This document shows, piece by piece, positions 8,466 through 17,491 of a stretch of 64,000 nt of DNA. A program made the position numbers and the translations under genes. How positions within the stretch are numbered: position 1 is the stretch's first letter; every line of letters starts with the position of its first letter. Origin of the DNA: Microbacterium thalli. GTDB taxonomy: Bacteria > Actinomycetota > Actinomycetes > Actinomycetales > Microbacteriaceae. Under the pieces are notes generated by a model. That model saw nothing but the letters and a program-made list of their open reading frames with translations. It made no database searches and was not told where the DNA came from. The stretch spans positions 726,732 to 790,731 of the forward strand of contig NZ_JAQZCH010000001.1 in NCBI RefSeq assembly GCF_028737325.1, read 5' to 3'.

Positions 8466-9014
8466 ATGCCCGCCCCGGACGACGCCGAGATCGACGCCAT
8501 CGCCGACGCCCTCGCCCGCCTGCGGGCCCTGCGCCGCCCCGGAGGACCCGGCGCCGGGCGGCCGATCGACCCCGGCCATGCGCATGCCCACGGCCACGGG
8601 CCGTGGGGCCGTGGGCATCGACGCCACGACGGACCCGACGCGGGGGATGGGCCGCGCGGGGGGATGGGGCGGATGGCGGGTCTCGCGCGACTGCGCATGC
8701 TCGAAGCGCTCGAGGCCGCGTCGCGTCCGCTCAGCGTCGGCGAGATCGGCGAAGCGATCGGCGTCGACCAACCGCGCGCGTCGCGTCTGGTGCAGCAGGC
8801 CGCCGAACTCGAGCTCGTGCAGCGCGAGGCCGATCCGGACGACGCGCGGCGAACCCGCATCGCGCTGACCGACGCCGGTCGGCGCTTCGCCCAGGGCGTG
8901 CGCACGGAACGGCGGGCGGCGCTCGGCGGAGCGCTCACGGTGTTCAGCGACACCGAGCGGGCCGAGCTCGCGCGCCTGCTGGGCAAGCTCGCCGACGCAT
9001 GGCCCCGCGACTGA
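8466..9014 (+). CDS. MarR-like regulator with N-terminal His cluster
   Basis: 182 aa. After MPAPDDAEIDAIADALARLR and a Gly/Pro linker comes a His-rich run (GHAHAHGHGPWGRGHRRHDG, about 38-57), then a MarR winged helix (LARLRMLEALEAASRPLSVG; recognition part GVDQPRASRLVQQAAE; wing DPDDARRTRIALTDAGR). ATGs also exist at 8439 and 8451, but 8466 sits exactly 6 nt after a TATCCT -10 (8454-8459), so a leaderless start there is most likely. It is divergently arranged with the His-tailed MarR gene. Target genes are unknown; the BCCT transporter follows 92 bp downstream on the same strand. Confidence 0.8.
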   Translation: MPAPDDAEIDAIADALARLRALRRPGGPGAGRPIDPGHAHAHGHGPWGRGHRRHDGPDAGDGPRGGMGRMAGLARLRMLEALEAASRPLSVGEIGEAIGVDQPRASRLVQQAAELELVQREADPDDARRTRIALTDAGRRFAQGVRTERRAALGGALTVFSDTERAELARLLGKLADAWPRD

Positions 9015-9106
9015 ACGCGGCGCGGCGCCGCATAACCCGCGCCGGACGTGGGGGCAAGCGCGGCGCCGGGCTTGGCCGGACGGCATCCGTTTGCGACCCT
9101 TGACCG

Positions 9107-10774
9107 GTGACTCCCGAGAATCAGCCCTCCGCCGCCGAACGGATCGCCTCCGTGACGACGGGCCGGACGATCGCGCCCTGGGTGTTCTGGCCCGCCGCGG
9201 TCGTCATCGTCGGCTTCAGCGCCTTCGCCATCGTCTTCCCCGAGACAGCCGAGACGTTCTTCGGCGCCATCCAGACATCGATCGTCGACTCGTTCAACTG
9301 GTACTACGTCCTCATCGCCGCCTTCTTCGTGGGCTTCGCCCTCTTCGTCGGCTTCAGCCGCTTCGGCGACATCAAGCTCGGCCGCGACGACGACGAGCCC
9401 GAGTTCTCGACCGTCTCGTGGTTCTCGCTGCTGTTCGCGGCGGGCATGGGCATCGGCCTCGTCTTCTACGGCGTGAGCGAGCCGCTCAGCCACTTCGTCG
9501 ACCCGCGTCCGGGCGTCACCGGCACCGAGCAGCAGCTCGCGCAGGGCGCGCTGACGCAGACCTACCTGCACTGGGGCGTGCACGCCTGGGCGATGTACGT
9601 CGTCGTCGGCCTCGCCCTCGCCTATGCGATCCACCGCCGTCGCCGCCCGATCTCCATCCGCTGGGCACTCGAGCCGCTGCTCGGCAACCGTGTCCGCGGT
9701 GCCGCGGGCAACGTCATCGACGCGGTCGCCCTCGTCGGTACCCTCTTCGGCGTCGCGACCTCGCTCGGCCTCGGCGTCATGCAGATGGGATCGGGGCTCG
9801 AGTTCGTCGGCTTCCCCGAGATGAACGATCTGACCCTCATCGGCCTGATCGCGATCATCTCGGTCTTCGTGCTCTTCTCGGTGCTCTCGGGTGTGACCAA
9901 GGGCATGAAGTGGCTGTCGAACTTCAACCTGATCCTCGCGGGGCTGCTGCTGGTGTTCCTCCTCTTCGTCGGCCCGACGCAGTTCCTGCTGCGCGAGTGG
10001 GTCCAGTCGATCGGTGCGTACATCCAGGACTTCGTGGGGCTGTCCTTCACCGTCAGCGCTCTGCAGGGCACGGCGGGCGAGGAGTGGCAGGCGGCCTGGA
10101 CCTCGTTCTACTGGGGCTGGTGGATCTCGTGGGCCCCCTTCGTCGGCATCTTCATCGCCCGCGTGAGCAAGGGCCGCACCGTGCGGCAGTTCGTCGCCGG
10201 CGTGCTGCTGGTGCCGACGCTCATCGGCATCCTGTGGTTCGCCGTCCTGGGCGGATCCGCGCTGTACCGCGAACTGCAGCAGCCCGGCTCGATGCTCGCG
10301 CCCGACGGCACCGTCGACCTGCAGGGTGCGCTGTTCCAGCTGCTCGAGTCGCTTCCCGCCGGCGGTGTGCTGACCATCGGCGCCATCGTGCTCATCGCCG
10401 TGTTCTTCATCACCTCCGCCGACTCCGGCGCGCTCGTGATGGGCATGATCGCAACGGGAGGCAACCCCGAGCCGCCGCGCTGGGTACGCACGTTCTTCGT
10501 CGTGACGACGGCCACGCTCGCGAGCGCGCTGCTGATCGCCGGCGGGCTGCAGGCGCTGCAGACAGCCGCGATCCTCATCGCCCTGCCGTTCTCGATCGTG
10601 ATGCTCCTGATGTGCTGGTCGACGGTCCTCGCCTTCCAGCGCGAGCGGCGGGCGTACGCCCGCGCCGAGCGTGCGCAGTTCATCGAGCGCATCGGCGATC
10701 ACTACGGTCTCGAGGTCGAGGAGCCGAACGAGCGCGGGGTGCGCTTCCCCTGGATCGGCGGCAGACGCTCCTGA
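9107..10774 (+). CDS. BCCT-family betaine/choline/carnitine transporter
   Basis: 555 aa secondary transporter of quaternary ammonium compounds, probably glycine betaine for osmoprotection. About twelve membrane segments are visible. Segment 3 has AAGMGIGLVFYGVSEP, the glycine-rich unwound helix of BetP. Segment 8 has FYWGWWISWAPFVG, the aromatic box region and signature of the family. GTG 9107 is followed by a polar N-terminal tail of about 20 residues. The short C-terminal tail (ERIGDHYGLEVEEPNE) is less basic than the osmosensing tail of BetP. Na+ coupling is inferred from the G-M-G-I-G motif. Confidence 0.92.
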   Translation: MTPENQPSAAERIASVTTGRTIAPWVFWPAAVVIVGFSAFAIVFPETAETFFGAIQTSIVDSFNWYYVLIAAFFVGFALFVGFSRFGDIKLGRDDDEPEFSTVSWFSLLFAAGMGIGLVFYGVSEPLSHFVDPRPGVTGTEQQLAQGALTQTYLHWGVHAWAMYVVVGLALAYAIHRRRRPISIRWALEPLLGNRVRGAAGNVIDAVALVGTLFGVATSLGLGVMQMGSGLEFVGFPEMNDLTLIGLIAIISVFVLFSVLSGVTKGMKWLSNFNLILAGLLLVFLLFVGPTQFLLREWVQSIGAYIQDFVGLSFTVSALQGTAGEEWQAAWTSFYWGWWISWAPFVGIFIARVSKGRTVRQFVAGVLLVPTLIGILWFAVLGGSALYRELQQPGSMLAPDGTVDLQGALFQLLESLPAGGVLTIGAIVLIAVFFITSADSGALVMGMIATGGNPEPPRWVRTFFVVTTATLASALLIAGGLQALQTAAILIALPFSIVMLLMCWSTVLAFQRERRAYARAERAQFIERIGDHYGLEVEEPNERGVRFPWIGGRRS

Positions 10775-10817
10775 CCACCGGGGCGGGGGAGCGCTCGCGC
10801 CCGCCTAGGCTGGACGG

Positions 10818-11264
10818 ATGCCTCCGGTCTCCTCCGCCCGCCTGATCGATGTTCCCGCCGAAACGCTCTACCGCCTGCTGTGGCTGCGCGTAGCGGTGTT
10901 CGTCGTCGAGCAGCGCGCGGCGTATCCCGAGCTGGACGGACGCGACGTCGAACCCGACACCGAGCTGTTCTGGGTCGAGGAGGACGGCGAGGTCGTCGCG
11001 ACCCTGCGGCTGCTGCGCGACAGCGATGCGGCCCGCATCGGTCGGGTCGCGACCGCCGAGGCGGCCCGCGGACGCGGTCTCTCGGCGCAGCTGATGCGCG
11101 CCGCCGTCGAGCGCGCCGAGGAGCGCTGGCCCGGCATCGCGATCGACCTCGACGCGCAGAAGCACCTCGCACCGTGGTATGCCCGCTTCGGGTTCGAGAT
11201 CAGCGGCCCGGAGTTCGCGGAAGACGACATCCCGCACGTGCCCATGCGGCGCACCGCCGCCTGA
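10818..11264 (+). CDS. GNAT acetyltransferase, ElaA-like
   Basis: 148 aa. The start of the fold has the ElaA pattern (LYRLLWLRVAVFVVEQ followed by ELDGRD). The acetyl-CoA pyrophosphate loop is the RVATAEAARGRGLSAQL region, and the last strand (WYARFGFEISGPEF, DDIPHVPM) matches ElaA. Substrate is unknown for the family. ATG 10818 lies 6 nt after TAGGCT (10806-10811), so it is probably leaderless. Confidence 0.88.
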   Translation: MPPVSSARLIDVPAETLYRLLWLRVAVFVVEQRAAYPELDGRDVEPDTELFWVEEDGEVVATLRLLRDSDAARIGRVATAEAARGRGLSAQLMRAAVERAEERWPGIAIDLDAQKHLAPWYARFGFEISGPEFAEDDIPHVPMRRTAA

Positions 11265-11276
11265 TCGGCTCGACGC

Positions 11277-12731
11277 TCAGCGGATGCCGGCCTGCTTCGG
11301 CAGGCGGACGAACAGCAGGAGCACGAGGCCGAGGGTCAGCACGACCGCGATGCCGAGCACGCCCCAGATGATCGCGCCGAACCACGCGATGAACAGTGCC
11401 CACATCAGGGGAGACAGGAAGCTGGACACCCGGCCGGTCGTGGCGTAGAGGCCGAAGATCTCGCCCTGCATGCCGGGTGGGGTGACCCGCGCCAGCAGGG
11501 AGCGGCTCGCCGCCTGCGCCGGCCCGACGCACGCCGAGAGCACGAGGCCGGCGACCCAGAACACGATCGAGCCGGCGTCCTGCAGGACGAACAGCAGCAC
11601 GGCGACGGCGATGAGCCCCGAGAGGGTGGCGACGATCACCGACCGGGCGCCGAAGCGGTCGTCGAACCGGCCGGCCACGATCGTCGATGCTCCCGCGACG
11701 AGATTGGCGGCGATGCCGAAGATCATGACCTCGGTCGCCGAGAAGCCGAACGCGCGCGCGGCGAGGACGCCGCCGAAGGCGAAGACCCCCGCGAGGCCGT
11801 CGCGGTACACGGCGCTCGCGAGCAGGAACCAGAACGTGGGCCGCTGCGTGCGGTACAGCCGTGCGATGTCCTTCACGAGGTGCACGTAGCCGGCGAAGAA
11901 GCCGACCTTCGTCGCGCCGGCGGGTGCGGGGCTCTCGGGGACGTTGACGAGGAAGGGGATCGCGAACACGAGCGTCCACACGCCGCAGCCGACCGCGATG
12001 AGGCGGTAGGCGAGGCCGCCACTGGTGTCCATCCCGAACCAGTCGACGAACGTGAGCGCGACGACGATCGCGAGCGCGATGATGCCACCGATGTAGCCGA
12101 GGCCCCAGCCGAGGCCGCTGACGCGACCGATGGTGCGCGGGGTGGAGACCTCGACGAGCATCGCGTTGTAGTTGACGCCGGCGATCTCGGACACGACCGC
12201 TCCGAGCGAGAGCACGATGGCGCCGTACCAGAAGTAGGCGGGGTCGGCGAAGGTGAAGAAGAGCGCGAACTGCAGCAGCGCGAGCACGACGGTGAAGACG
12301 CCGAGCCAGCGCTTCTTGCGTCCCGAGCGGTCGGCCGTCTGCCCGAGCACGGGCGCGAGCAGCAGGATGAGGATGCCGGCGGCGGTCGAGGCGATGCCGT
12401 ACCCGCTGGCCAGGTCGGCCAGGGCCGCCTCTTTGACGGGGTCGCTGTCGGCCAACGCGGCGATGTCGGCGGGGAGGAACCAGTCCGACACGAGGAACAG
12501 CGACGCGAAGACGAAGGTCAGGATGACCGAGTTGAAGGGCTGCGTCGCCCAGTCCCAGAGCGCCCACGAGATGACGGCACGGCGGGGCACCGGGCGCTCG
12601 GCGTCCTCGCGCTCGCGCAGGCCGGCGATGCGGCCCAGCGCCTGGGTGTCGGCGGTGGTCGGCGGTGCCGGCACACCCGGGGTGGTCGCCCGCGGTGCGC
12701 CGTCGCCGGATGGGTTCGTCTCGGGTGACAT
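11277..12731 (-). CDS. MFS transporter, Atg22/UMF1-like
   Basis: 484 aa with twelve predicted membrane segments after a polar N-terminus of about 60 residues. The signature WALWDWATQPFNSVILTF in segment 1 is typical of the Atg22-like branch, whose yeast member exports amino acids from the vacuole. Bacterial substrates are unknown. ATG 12729-12731 (MSPETN) is chosen over GTG 12740 because it lies 7 nt from a TAGCGT -10 on the minus strand (12739-12744). Confidence 0.88.
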   Translation of the reverse strand: MSPETNPSGDGAPRATTPGVPAPPTTADTQALGRIAGLREREDAERPVPRRAVISWALWDWATQPFNSVILTFVFASLFLVSDWFLPADIAALADSDPVKEAALADLASGYGIASTAAGILILLLAPVLGQTADRSGRKKRWLGVFTVVLALLQFALFFTFADPAYFWYGAIVLSLGAVVSEIAGVNYNAMLVEVSTPRTIGRVSGLGWGLGYIGGIIALAIVVALTFVDWFGMDTSGGLAYRLIAVGCGVWTLVFAIPFLVNVPESPAPAGATKVGFFAGYVHLVKDIARLYRTQRPTFWFLLASAVYRDGLAGVFAFGGVLAARAFGFSATEVMIFGIAANLVAGASTIVAGRFDDRFGARSVIVATLSGLIAVAVLLFVLQDAGSIVFWVAGLVLSACVGPAQAASRSLLARVTPPGMQGEIFGLYATTGRVSSFLSPLMWALFIAWFGAIIWGVLGIAVVLTLGLVLLLFVRLPKQAGIR

Positions 12732-12857
12732 GCGGGGCACGCTAGGGCCTCTCCGTGAACAACGGGTGCCGCCCGTCCCGGCCGTCGCTTCGTCGCGACG
12801 GGGTCAGCGTATCCGCCGTGAGGCGATGTGCGCCCGAACGCTGCGCCGCGCGCGCGT

Positions 12858-13580
12858 TCAGTCGCTCTGGCGGGCGAATCGGTAGCCGATCCCGCGCACG
12901 GTCTCGACCCACCGGCCCGAACGACCGTCGTCGCCGAGCTTGCGGCGCAGGTTCATCATGTGCACCTCGACGGCGTGCAGGTCGTGCGCGCTGACGTGCT
13001 CGCCGGCGGCTCCGTTCTGGCGTCGCAGCATGAGCGCGATCCTCGACTTCTCGATGACATCGCCGGGGCGCTGCATCAGCGCCTGCAGCACGTCGAACTC
13101 GGAGCGGGTCAGATCCAGCAGCTCGCCGTCCAGTTCGACGCGCCGCGCCGCCGGGTTCAGTCGCAGTGCGCCGGCCTCGAGCCACGCGGGCGCCGACGGC
13201 TCGTCCGACCGGATGCCGCGGGGGCGGCGCATCAGCGCGTCGATGCGTGCCCGCAGCTCGTAGGGGCGCCACGGCTTGACGATGTAGTCGTCGGCGCCGC
13301 TGCGGAAACCCTCGACGGTGGCGGTCTCGTCGCCCACCGCGCTGATGATGAGGATGTAGCCGTCGTGGAACGACCGGATGCGGCGCACGGCCTCGAAGCC
13401 GTCGATTCCGCCGAGCATGACGTCCACGGTGGTGAGTTCGGGGCGGAGCAGCCGCACGGCGTCGACCGCGGGCGCCCCGTCGCTGAAGGCGTGCACGTCG
13501 AACCCGTGCTGCTCGAGCGTCTGGGTCAACAGGTGGCGCAGGTCGTCGTCGTCCTCGATGACGACCGCGATGCGCCTCAT
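12858..13580 (-). CDS. OmpR/PhoB-type response regulator
   Basis: 240 aa. The receiver domain (1-120) has the acidic pocket EDDDD at 9-13, the phosphoacceptor Asp53 in TVDVML and the conserved Lys in IVKPW at about 105. A winged-helix trans_reg_C domain follows (LTRSEFDVLQALMQRPGDV, VEVHMMNLRRKLGDD, WVETVRGIGYRF). No histidine kinase is adjacent, so it is an orphan here. It is divergent from dnaK, with 324 bp of partly AT-rich spacer between them. Confidence 0.93.
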   Translation of the reverse strand: MRRIAVVIEDDDDLRHLLTQTLEQHGFDVHAFSDGAPAVDAVRLLRPELTTVDVMLGGIDGFEAVRRIRSFHDGYILIISAVGDETATVEGFRSGADDYIVKPWRPYELRARIDALMRRPRGIRSDEPSAPAWLEAGALRLNPAARRVELDGELLDLTRSEFDVLQALMQRPGDVIEKSRIALMLRRQNGAAGEHVSAHDLHAVEVHMMNLRRKLGDDGRSGRWVETVRGIGYRFARQSD

Positions 13581-13803
13581 GGCCGTGCCTCGGCGCGCGG
13601 GAATGATCGACGACCAGCCGCGGCGGGCTCGAGGTCGTCGAGAGGCGAGTTCGGGTTCACGCTTCTTGACATGGGTGGCCTCAGCATATTTTCCGAGGCT
13701 GAGAGTATTACCAGATGACAGCCTGGAAAACCTCAGGTTTCACTCAAATGCTCATCACGTGCCGGCTGGCGGCGAAAGTTGACAGCGGTGGGCTCAAGTT
13801 CGT
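13581..13803. other. Upstream part of the regulator/dnaK intergenic region
   Basis: This non-coding stretch is less GC-rich than its surroundings. It has TTGACA at 13666-13671 followed by an AT-rich CATATTTT, the inverted repeat CTCAGC/GCTGAG around that AT-rich core (13681-13702), and isolated HAIR-like half-sites (ACTCAAA near 13742, GGCTCAAG near 13791). A second dnaK promoter or the promoter of the minus-strand response regulator could lie here. Confidence 0.4.
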
Positions 13804-13832
13804 TTGACAGCCATATCGGGCCGGAGTATCCT
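13804..13832 (+). promoter_or_regulatory. dnaK operon promoter
   Basis: TTGACA (13804-13809) and TATCCT (13827-13832) with a 17-bp spacer give a near-consensus vegetative sigma promoter. The 5' untranslated region would be about 65 nt, with AAAGGAG before the dnaK ATG. Confidence 0.75.
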
Positions 13833-13851
13833 TGAGTCATCGCGGCTCAGG
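13831..13851. promoter_or_regulatory. HAIR operator (HspR-binding inverted repeat) for dnaK
   Basis: CTTGAGT-N7-GCTCAGG matches the HAIR consensus CTTGAGT-N7-ACTCAAG in 12 of 14 arm positions. It overlaps the last bases of the -10 and the transcription start, so HspR bound here would block polymerase. HspR is encoded by the last gene of this operon, giving the known autoregulatory loop. Confidence 0.85.
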
Positions 13852-13904
13852 TTAGGCCGCCGCAGACTTCAGATCCACCGAACCGAAAGCAAAGGAGACA
13901 GCTC

Positions 13905-15773
13905 ATGGCACGTGCAGTGGGTATCGACCTGGGAACGACGAACTCCGTCGTCGCCGTCCTCGAGGGCGGCGAGCCCAAGGTCATCGCCAACGCCGAAGGG
14001 CTCCGGACGACCCCCTCGGTCGTCGCATTCACGAAGGACGGCGAGGTGCTCGTCGGCGAGACCGCCAAGCGCCAGGCCGTCACCAACGTCGACCGCACGC
14101 TGACCTCGGTCAAGCGGCACATGGGCACCGACTGGAAGACCCAGGCGATCGACGGCAAGGCCTACACGCCGCAGGAGATCTCGGCGCGCATCCTCCAGAA
14201 GCTCAAGCGCGACGCCGAGCAGTACCTCGGCGACACGGTGACCGACGCCGTCATCACCGTTCCCGCGTACTTCAACGACGCCGAGCGTCAGGCCACCAAG
14301 GAGGCCGGCGAGATCTCGGGCCTCAACGTCCTGCGCATCATCAACGAGCCCACCGCCGCCGCACTCGCGTACGGCCTCGACAAGGGCAAGGAAGACGAGC
14401 TCATCCTCGTCTTCGACCTCGGTGGCGGCACGTTCGACGTCTCGCTGCTCGAGGTGGGCAAGGACGACGACTTCTCCACGATCCAGGTGCGCTCGACCGC
14501 CGGCGACAACCGCCTCGGCGGCGACGACTGGGACCAGCGGGTCGTGGAGTACCTCATCAAGCAGTTCAAGGACACGACCGGTGTCGACGTCTCGGGCGAC
14601 AAGATCGCCCTGCAGCGCCTCAAGGAGGCCGCTGAGCAGGCGAAGAAGGAGCTCTCGAGCTCGCAGTCGACCTCGATCAACCTGCCCTACCTCTCGCTGA
14701 CCGACTCCGGCCCCGTCTCGCTGTCCGAGACGCTGTCGCGCGCGAAGTTCGAGGACCTCACCAAGGACCTGCTCGACCGCACCAAGAAGCCGTTCGAGGA
14801 CGTCATCCGCGAAGCCGGCATCAAGGTCGCCGACATCGACCACGTCGTCCTCGTCGGTGGCTCGACCCGCATGCCCGCGGTGTCGGAGCTCGTCAAGAAG
14901 GAAGCCGGCAAGGAGCCCAACAAGGGCGTGAACCCGGACGAGGTCGTCGCCGTCGGCGCCGCGCTGCAGGCCGGTGTCCTCAAGGGCGAGCGCAAGGACG
15001 TCCTCCTCATCGATGTCACCCCCCTGAGCCTCGGCATCGAGACCAAGGGCGGCATCATGACGAAGCTCATCGAGCGCAACACCGCCATCCCGACCAAGCG
15101 CAGCGAGACCTTCACGACCGCCGACGACAACCAGCCGTCGGTCGCCATCCAGGTCTTCCAGGGCGAGCGCGACTTCACCCGCGACAACAAGCCGCTGGGC
15201 ACGTTCGAGCTCACCGGCATCGCGCCGGCGCCCCGCGGAATCCCGCAGGTCGAGGTGACCTTCGACATCGACGCGAACGGCATCGTCCACGTCTCGGCGA
15301 AGGACAAGGGCACCGGCAAGGAGCAGTCGATGACGATCACGGGCGGCTCGTCGCTGCCCAAGGACGACATCGAGCGCATGGTCCGCGAGGCCGAGGAGCA
15401 CGCGGCGGAGGACAAGAAGCGCCGCGAGGCCGCCGAGGTCCGCAACCAGGCCGAGACCCTGTCGTACTCGATCGAGAAGCTCATCGCCGACAACGCCGAC
15501 AAGCTGCCCGAAGACGTCAAGACCGAGGTCCAGGGCGACGTCGACGCGCTGAAGACCGCTCTGGCGGCGGATGACGACGACGCCGTCAAGACGGCGTTCG
15601 ACAAGCTCAACGCGTCGCAGGGCAAGCTCGGCGAGGCGATCTACGCGCAGGGTCAGGCCGACCAGGCGCAGAGCGCTCCGACCGACGCCCCCACCGGCGA
15701 CGCCGGCAGCACCGCATCCGATGAGGATGTCGTGGACGCCGAGGTCGTCGACGACGAGGACGAGAAGAAGTAA
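13905..15773 (+). CDS. dnaK: Chaperone DnaK (Hsp70)
   Basis: 622 aa. The actin-like ATPase domain has [11 protein letters not shown] (5-15), the phosphate-2 loop [12 protein letters not shown] and the adenosine motif [11 protein letters not shown]. The substrate-binding domain starts near [14 protein letters not shown], and a helical lid precedes an acidic C-terminus ([15 protein letters not shown]). Length is normal for actinobacteria. AAAGGAG is 7 nt before ATG. First gene of the HspR-controlled operon with grpE, dnaJ and hspR; with HspR it also acts as co-repressor in Streptomyces. Confidence 0.98.
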   Translation: MARAVGIDLGTTNSVVAVLEGGEPKVIANAEGLRTTPSVVAFTKDGEVLVGETAKRQAVTNVDRTLTSVKRHMGTDWKTQAIDGKAYTPQEISARILQKLKRDAEQYLGDTVTDAVITVPAYFNDAERQATKEAGEISGLNVLRIINEPTAAALAYGLDKGKEDELILVFDLGGGTFDVSLLEVGKDDDFSTIQVRSTAGDNRLGGDDWDQRVVEYLIKQFKDTTGVDVSGDKIALQRLKEAAEQAKKELSSSQSTSINLPYLSLTDSGPVSLSETLSRAKFEDLTKDLLDRTKKPFEDVIREAGIKVADIDHVVLVGGSTRMPAVSELVKKEAGKEPNKGVNPDEVVAVGAALQAGVLKGERKDVLLIDVTPLSLGIETKGGIMTKLIERNTAIPTKRSETFTTADDNQPSVAIQVFQGERDFTRDNKPLGTFELTGIAPAPRGIPQVEVTFDIDANGIVHVSAKDKGTGKEQSMTITGGSSLPKDDIERMVREAEEHAAEDKKRREAAEVRNQAETLSYSIEKLIADNADKLPEDVKTEVQGDVDALKTALAADDDDAVKTAFDKLNASQGKLGEAIYAQGQADQAQSAPTDAPTGDAGSTASDEDVVDAEVVDDEDEKK

Positions 15774-15775
15774 CC

Positions 15776-16387
15776 ATGACCAATAAGGACTTCGAAGAGC
15801 CCAACGGCAACGACGAGGTCCTCGGCGAGGAGGGGTCGGAGGCGCGAGTCTCCGGCCCTGACGCGCAAGAGGACACCACCACCGAGGCGCCGGCCGACGA
15901 CGAGCTGACGATCGACGACATCCTCGGTGCGACCCAGTCCGACGAGGCGGCGGTGGCCGAGGCGCCGGCTGAGGAGCACGACCTGCTCCTCGACCTCAAG
16001 CGGGTGCAGGCCGAGTACGCCAACTACCGTCGGCGCACGGAAGAGCAGCGCGACGTCGAGATCGAGCGTGCGAAGGGTTCGGTGGCCAAGGGGCTGCTGC
16101 CCGTGCTCGACGACCTCGACCGGGCCGGCAAGCACGGCGACCTCGTCGAGGGGTCGCCGCTGGCCGCCATCGCCGAGAAGCTGCGCGGCGTCGTCACGCG
16201 GCTGGGCGTCGAGACCTACGGCGCGGCCGGCGAGGCGTTCGACCCGCAGCAGCACGAGGCCATCTTCCAGGCGCCCACTCCCGGCACCACCGAGCCGACG
16301 ATCCTCGAGGTCGTCGAGGTCGGCTACCGCCTCGGGAGCATCGAGCTGCGTCCGGCGAAGGTCGTCGTCGCCGTGCCGGCCGAATAG
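15776..16387 (+). CDS. grpE: Nucleotide exchange factor GrpE
   Basis: 203 aa partner that releases ADP from DnaK. An acidic low-complexity N-terminus of about 65 residues precedes a coiled-coil dimerisation helix (DLLLDLKRVQAEYANYRRRTEEQRD). The beta-wing domain ends with the family signature (VVEVGYRLGSIELRPAKVVVA). It begins 2 nt after the dnaK stop. Confidence 0.97.
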   Translation: MTNKDFEEPNGNDEVLGEEGSEARVSGPDAQEDTTTEAPADDELTIDDILGATQSDEAAVAEAPAEEHDLLLDLKRVQAEYANYRRRTEEQRDVEIERAKGSVAKGLLPVLDDLDRAGKHGDLVEGSPLAAIAEKLRGVVTRLGVETYGAAGEAFDPQQHEAIFQAPTPGTTEPTILEVVEVGYRLGSIELRPAKVVVAVPAE

Positions 16388-16398
16388 GAGGCATCCAT

Positions 16399-17403
16399 AT
16401 GGCCAGTCAGGACTGGTTCGACAAGGACTTCTACAAGGTGCTGGGCGTCGCGAAGGACGTCTCGGACACCGACCTCAAGAAGACCTACCGTAAGCTCGCG
16501 CGCACCTACCACCCCGACTCGACGCAGGGCGACCCCGCGGCCGAGGCGAAGTTCAAGGAGATCAGCGAGGCCTACTCGGTGCTTTCCGACAAGGAACAGC
16601 GCGCCGAGTACGACCAGATCCGGGCGATGGGGGCGGGCAACGCCCGCTTCACCGCCGGTGGCCAGGGCGCCGGCGGGTTCGAGGACGTGTTCAGCGCGTT
16701 CAACCAGGGCGCCCGTGGCGGCGCCGGCGCGCGCGGGGCGGACTTCGACGACATCTTCGCGATGTTCAACCAGCAGTCCGGACGCTCGGGACGCTTCGGC
16801 ACGGGCGGCTTCGGCCGCTCGACCGGCGGGTTCCAGGGCTTCGGCGGGCCGCAGCGCGGCGCCGACGTCACCGCGCGCACGACGCTCGACTTCGCCACGG
16901 CGGTGCGCGGCGACACCGTCACCCTGCAGGGCGAGGACGGCAAGCCGTTCAAGGTGAAGGTGCCGGCCGGCGTCGCAGACGGCCAGAAGATCCGGCTCCG
17001 CGGCCGCGGGCGTCCCTCGCCCGACGGCGGGGAGGCGGGCGACATCGTGGTGTCGGTCACCGTGCGTCCGCACCCGGTTTTCACCCGCGACGGGCTGAAC
17101 CTGCGCGTCGTCGTGCCGGTGACCTTCACCGAGGCGGCGCTGGGCGCCACGATCGAGGTGCCCACCCTCGGCGGAGACCCCGTCAAGCTGCGCGTGGCAC
17201 CGGGCACTCCCTCGGGCCGCGTGCTGCGCGTGAAGGGCCGCGGTGTGAGCACGGCGAAAGGCACCGGCGATCTGCTCGCCGAGGTGCAGGTCGCTGTGCC
17301 CGCGCACCTCGACGAAGACGCCCGAGCCGCGCTCGAGCGGTTCGCCGAGCTCGAACCGAAAGAGAACCCCCGCGCCGACCTGATGAGCAAGGCGCGGAGC
17401 TGA
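16399..17403 (+). CDS. dnaJ: J-domain co-chaperone without zinc finger
   Basis: 334 aa. The J domain (about 8-75) has the HPD motif in YHPDS. A long Gly/Phe-rich linker with GAGGFEDVFSAF and GFGRSTGGFQGFGG runs to about 155. The two beta-barrel substrate-binding domains then follow directly (ADVTARTTLDFATAVRGDTV). There is no cysteine in the protein, so the four CXXCXGXG repeats of canonical DnaJ are absent and this is a type B (CbpA-like) J protein. GGAGG precedes ATG 16399. It stimulates DnaK ATPase; a zinc-finger DnaJ may be encoded elsewhere in the genome. Confidence 0.95.
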   Translation: MASQDWFDKDFYKVLGVAKDVSDTDLKKTYRKLARTYHPDSTQGDPAAEAKFKEISEAYSVLSDKEQRAEYDQIRAMGAGNARFTAGGQGAGGFEDVFSAFNQGARGGAGARGADFDDIFAMFNQQSGRSGRFGTGGFGRSTGGFQGFGGPQRGADVTARTTLDFATAVRGDTVTLQGEDGKPFKVKVPAGVADGQKIRLRGRGRPSPDGGEAGDIVVSVTVRPHPVFTRDGLNLRVVVPVTFTEAALGATIEVPTLGGDPVKLRVAPGTPSGRVLRVKGRGVSTAKGTGDLLAEVQVAVPAHLDEDARAALERFAELEPKENPRADLMSKARS

Positions 17404-17491
17404 CCCGATGCTCCGGCTCGCTGCATCCGGACTCTCCGAGAGCGCAGCGGGCCGGGGCACCCGCATCCGACCTTCGCGGAGGTGAGATTCC

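Noticed and set aside
12782..12801. 7-bp hairpin CCGTCGC/GCGACGG after the response regulator gene
   Set aside because: Short, no T-run, and such stems are common by chance at this GC content.
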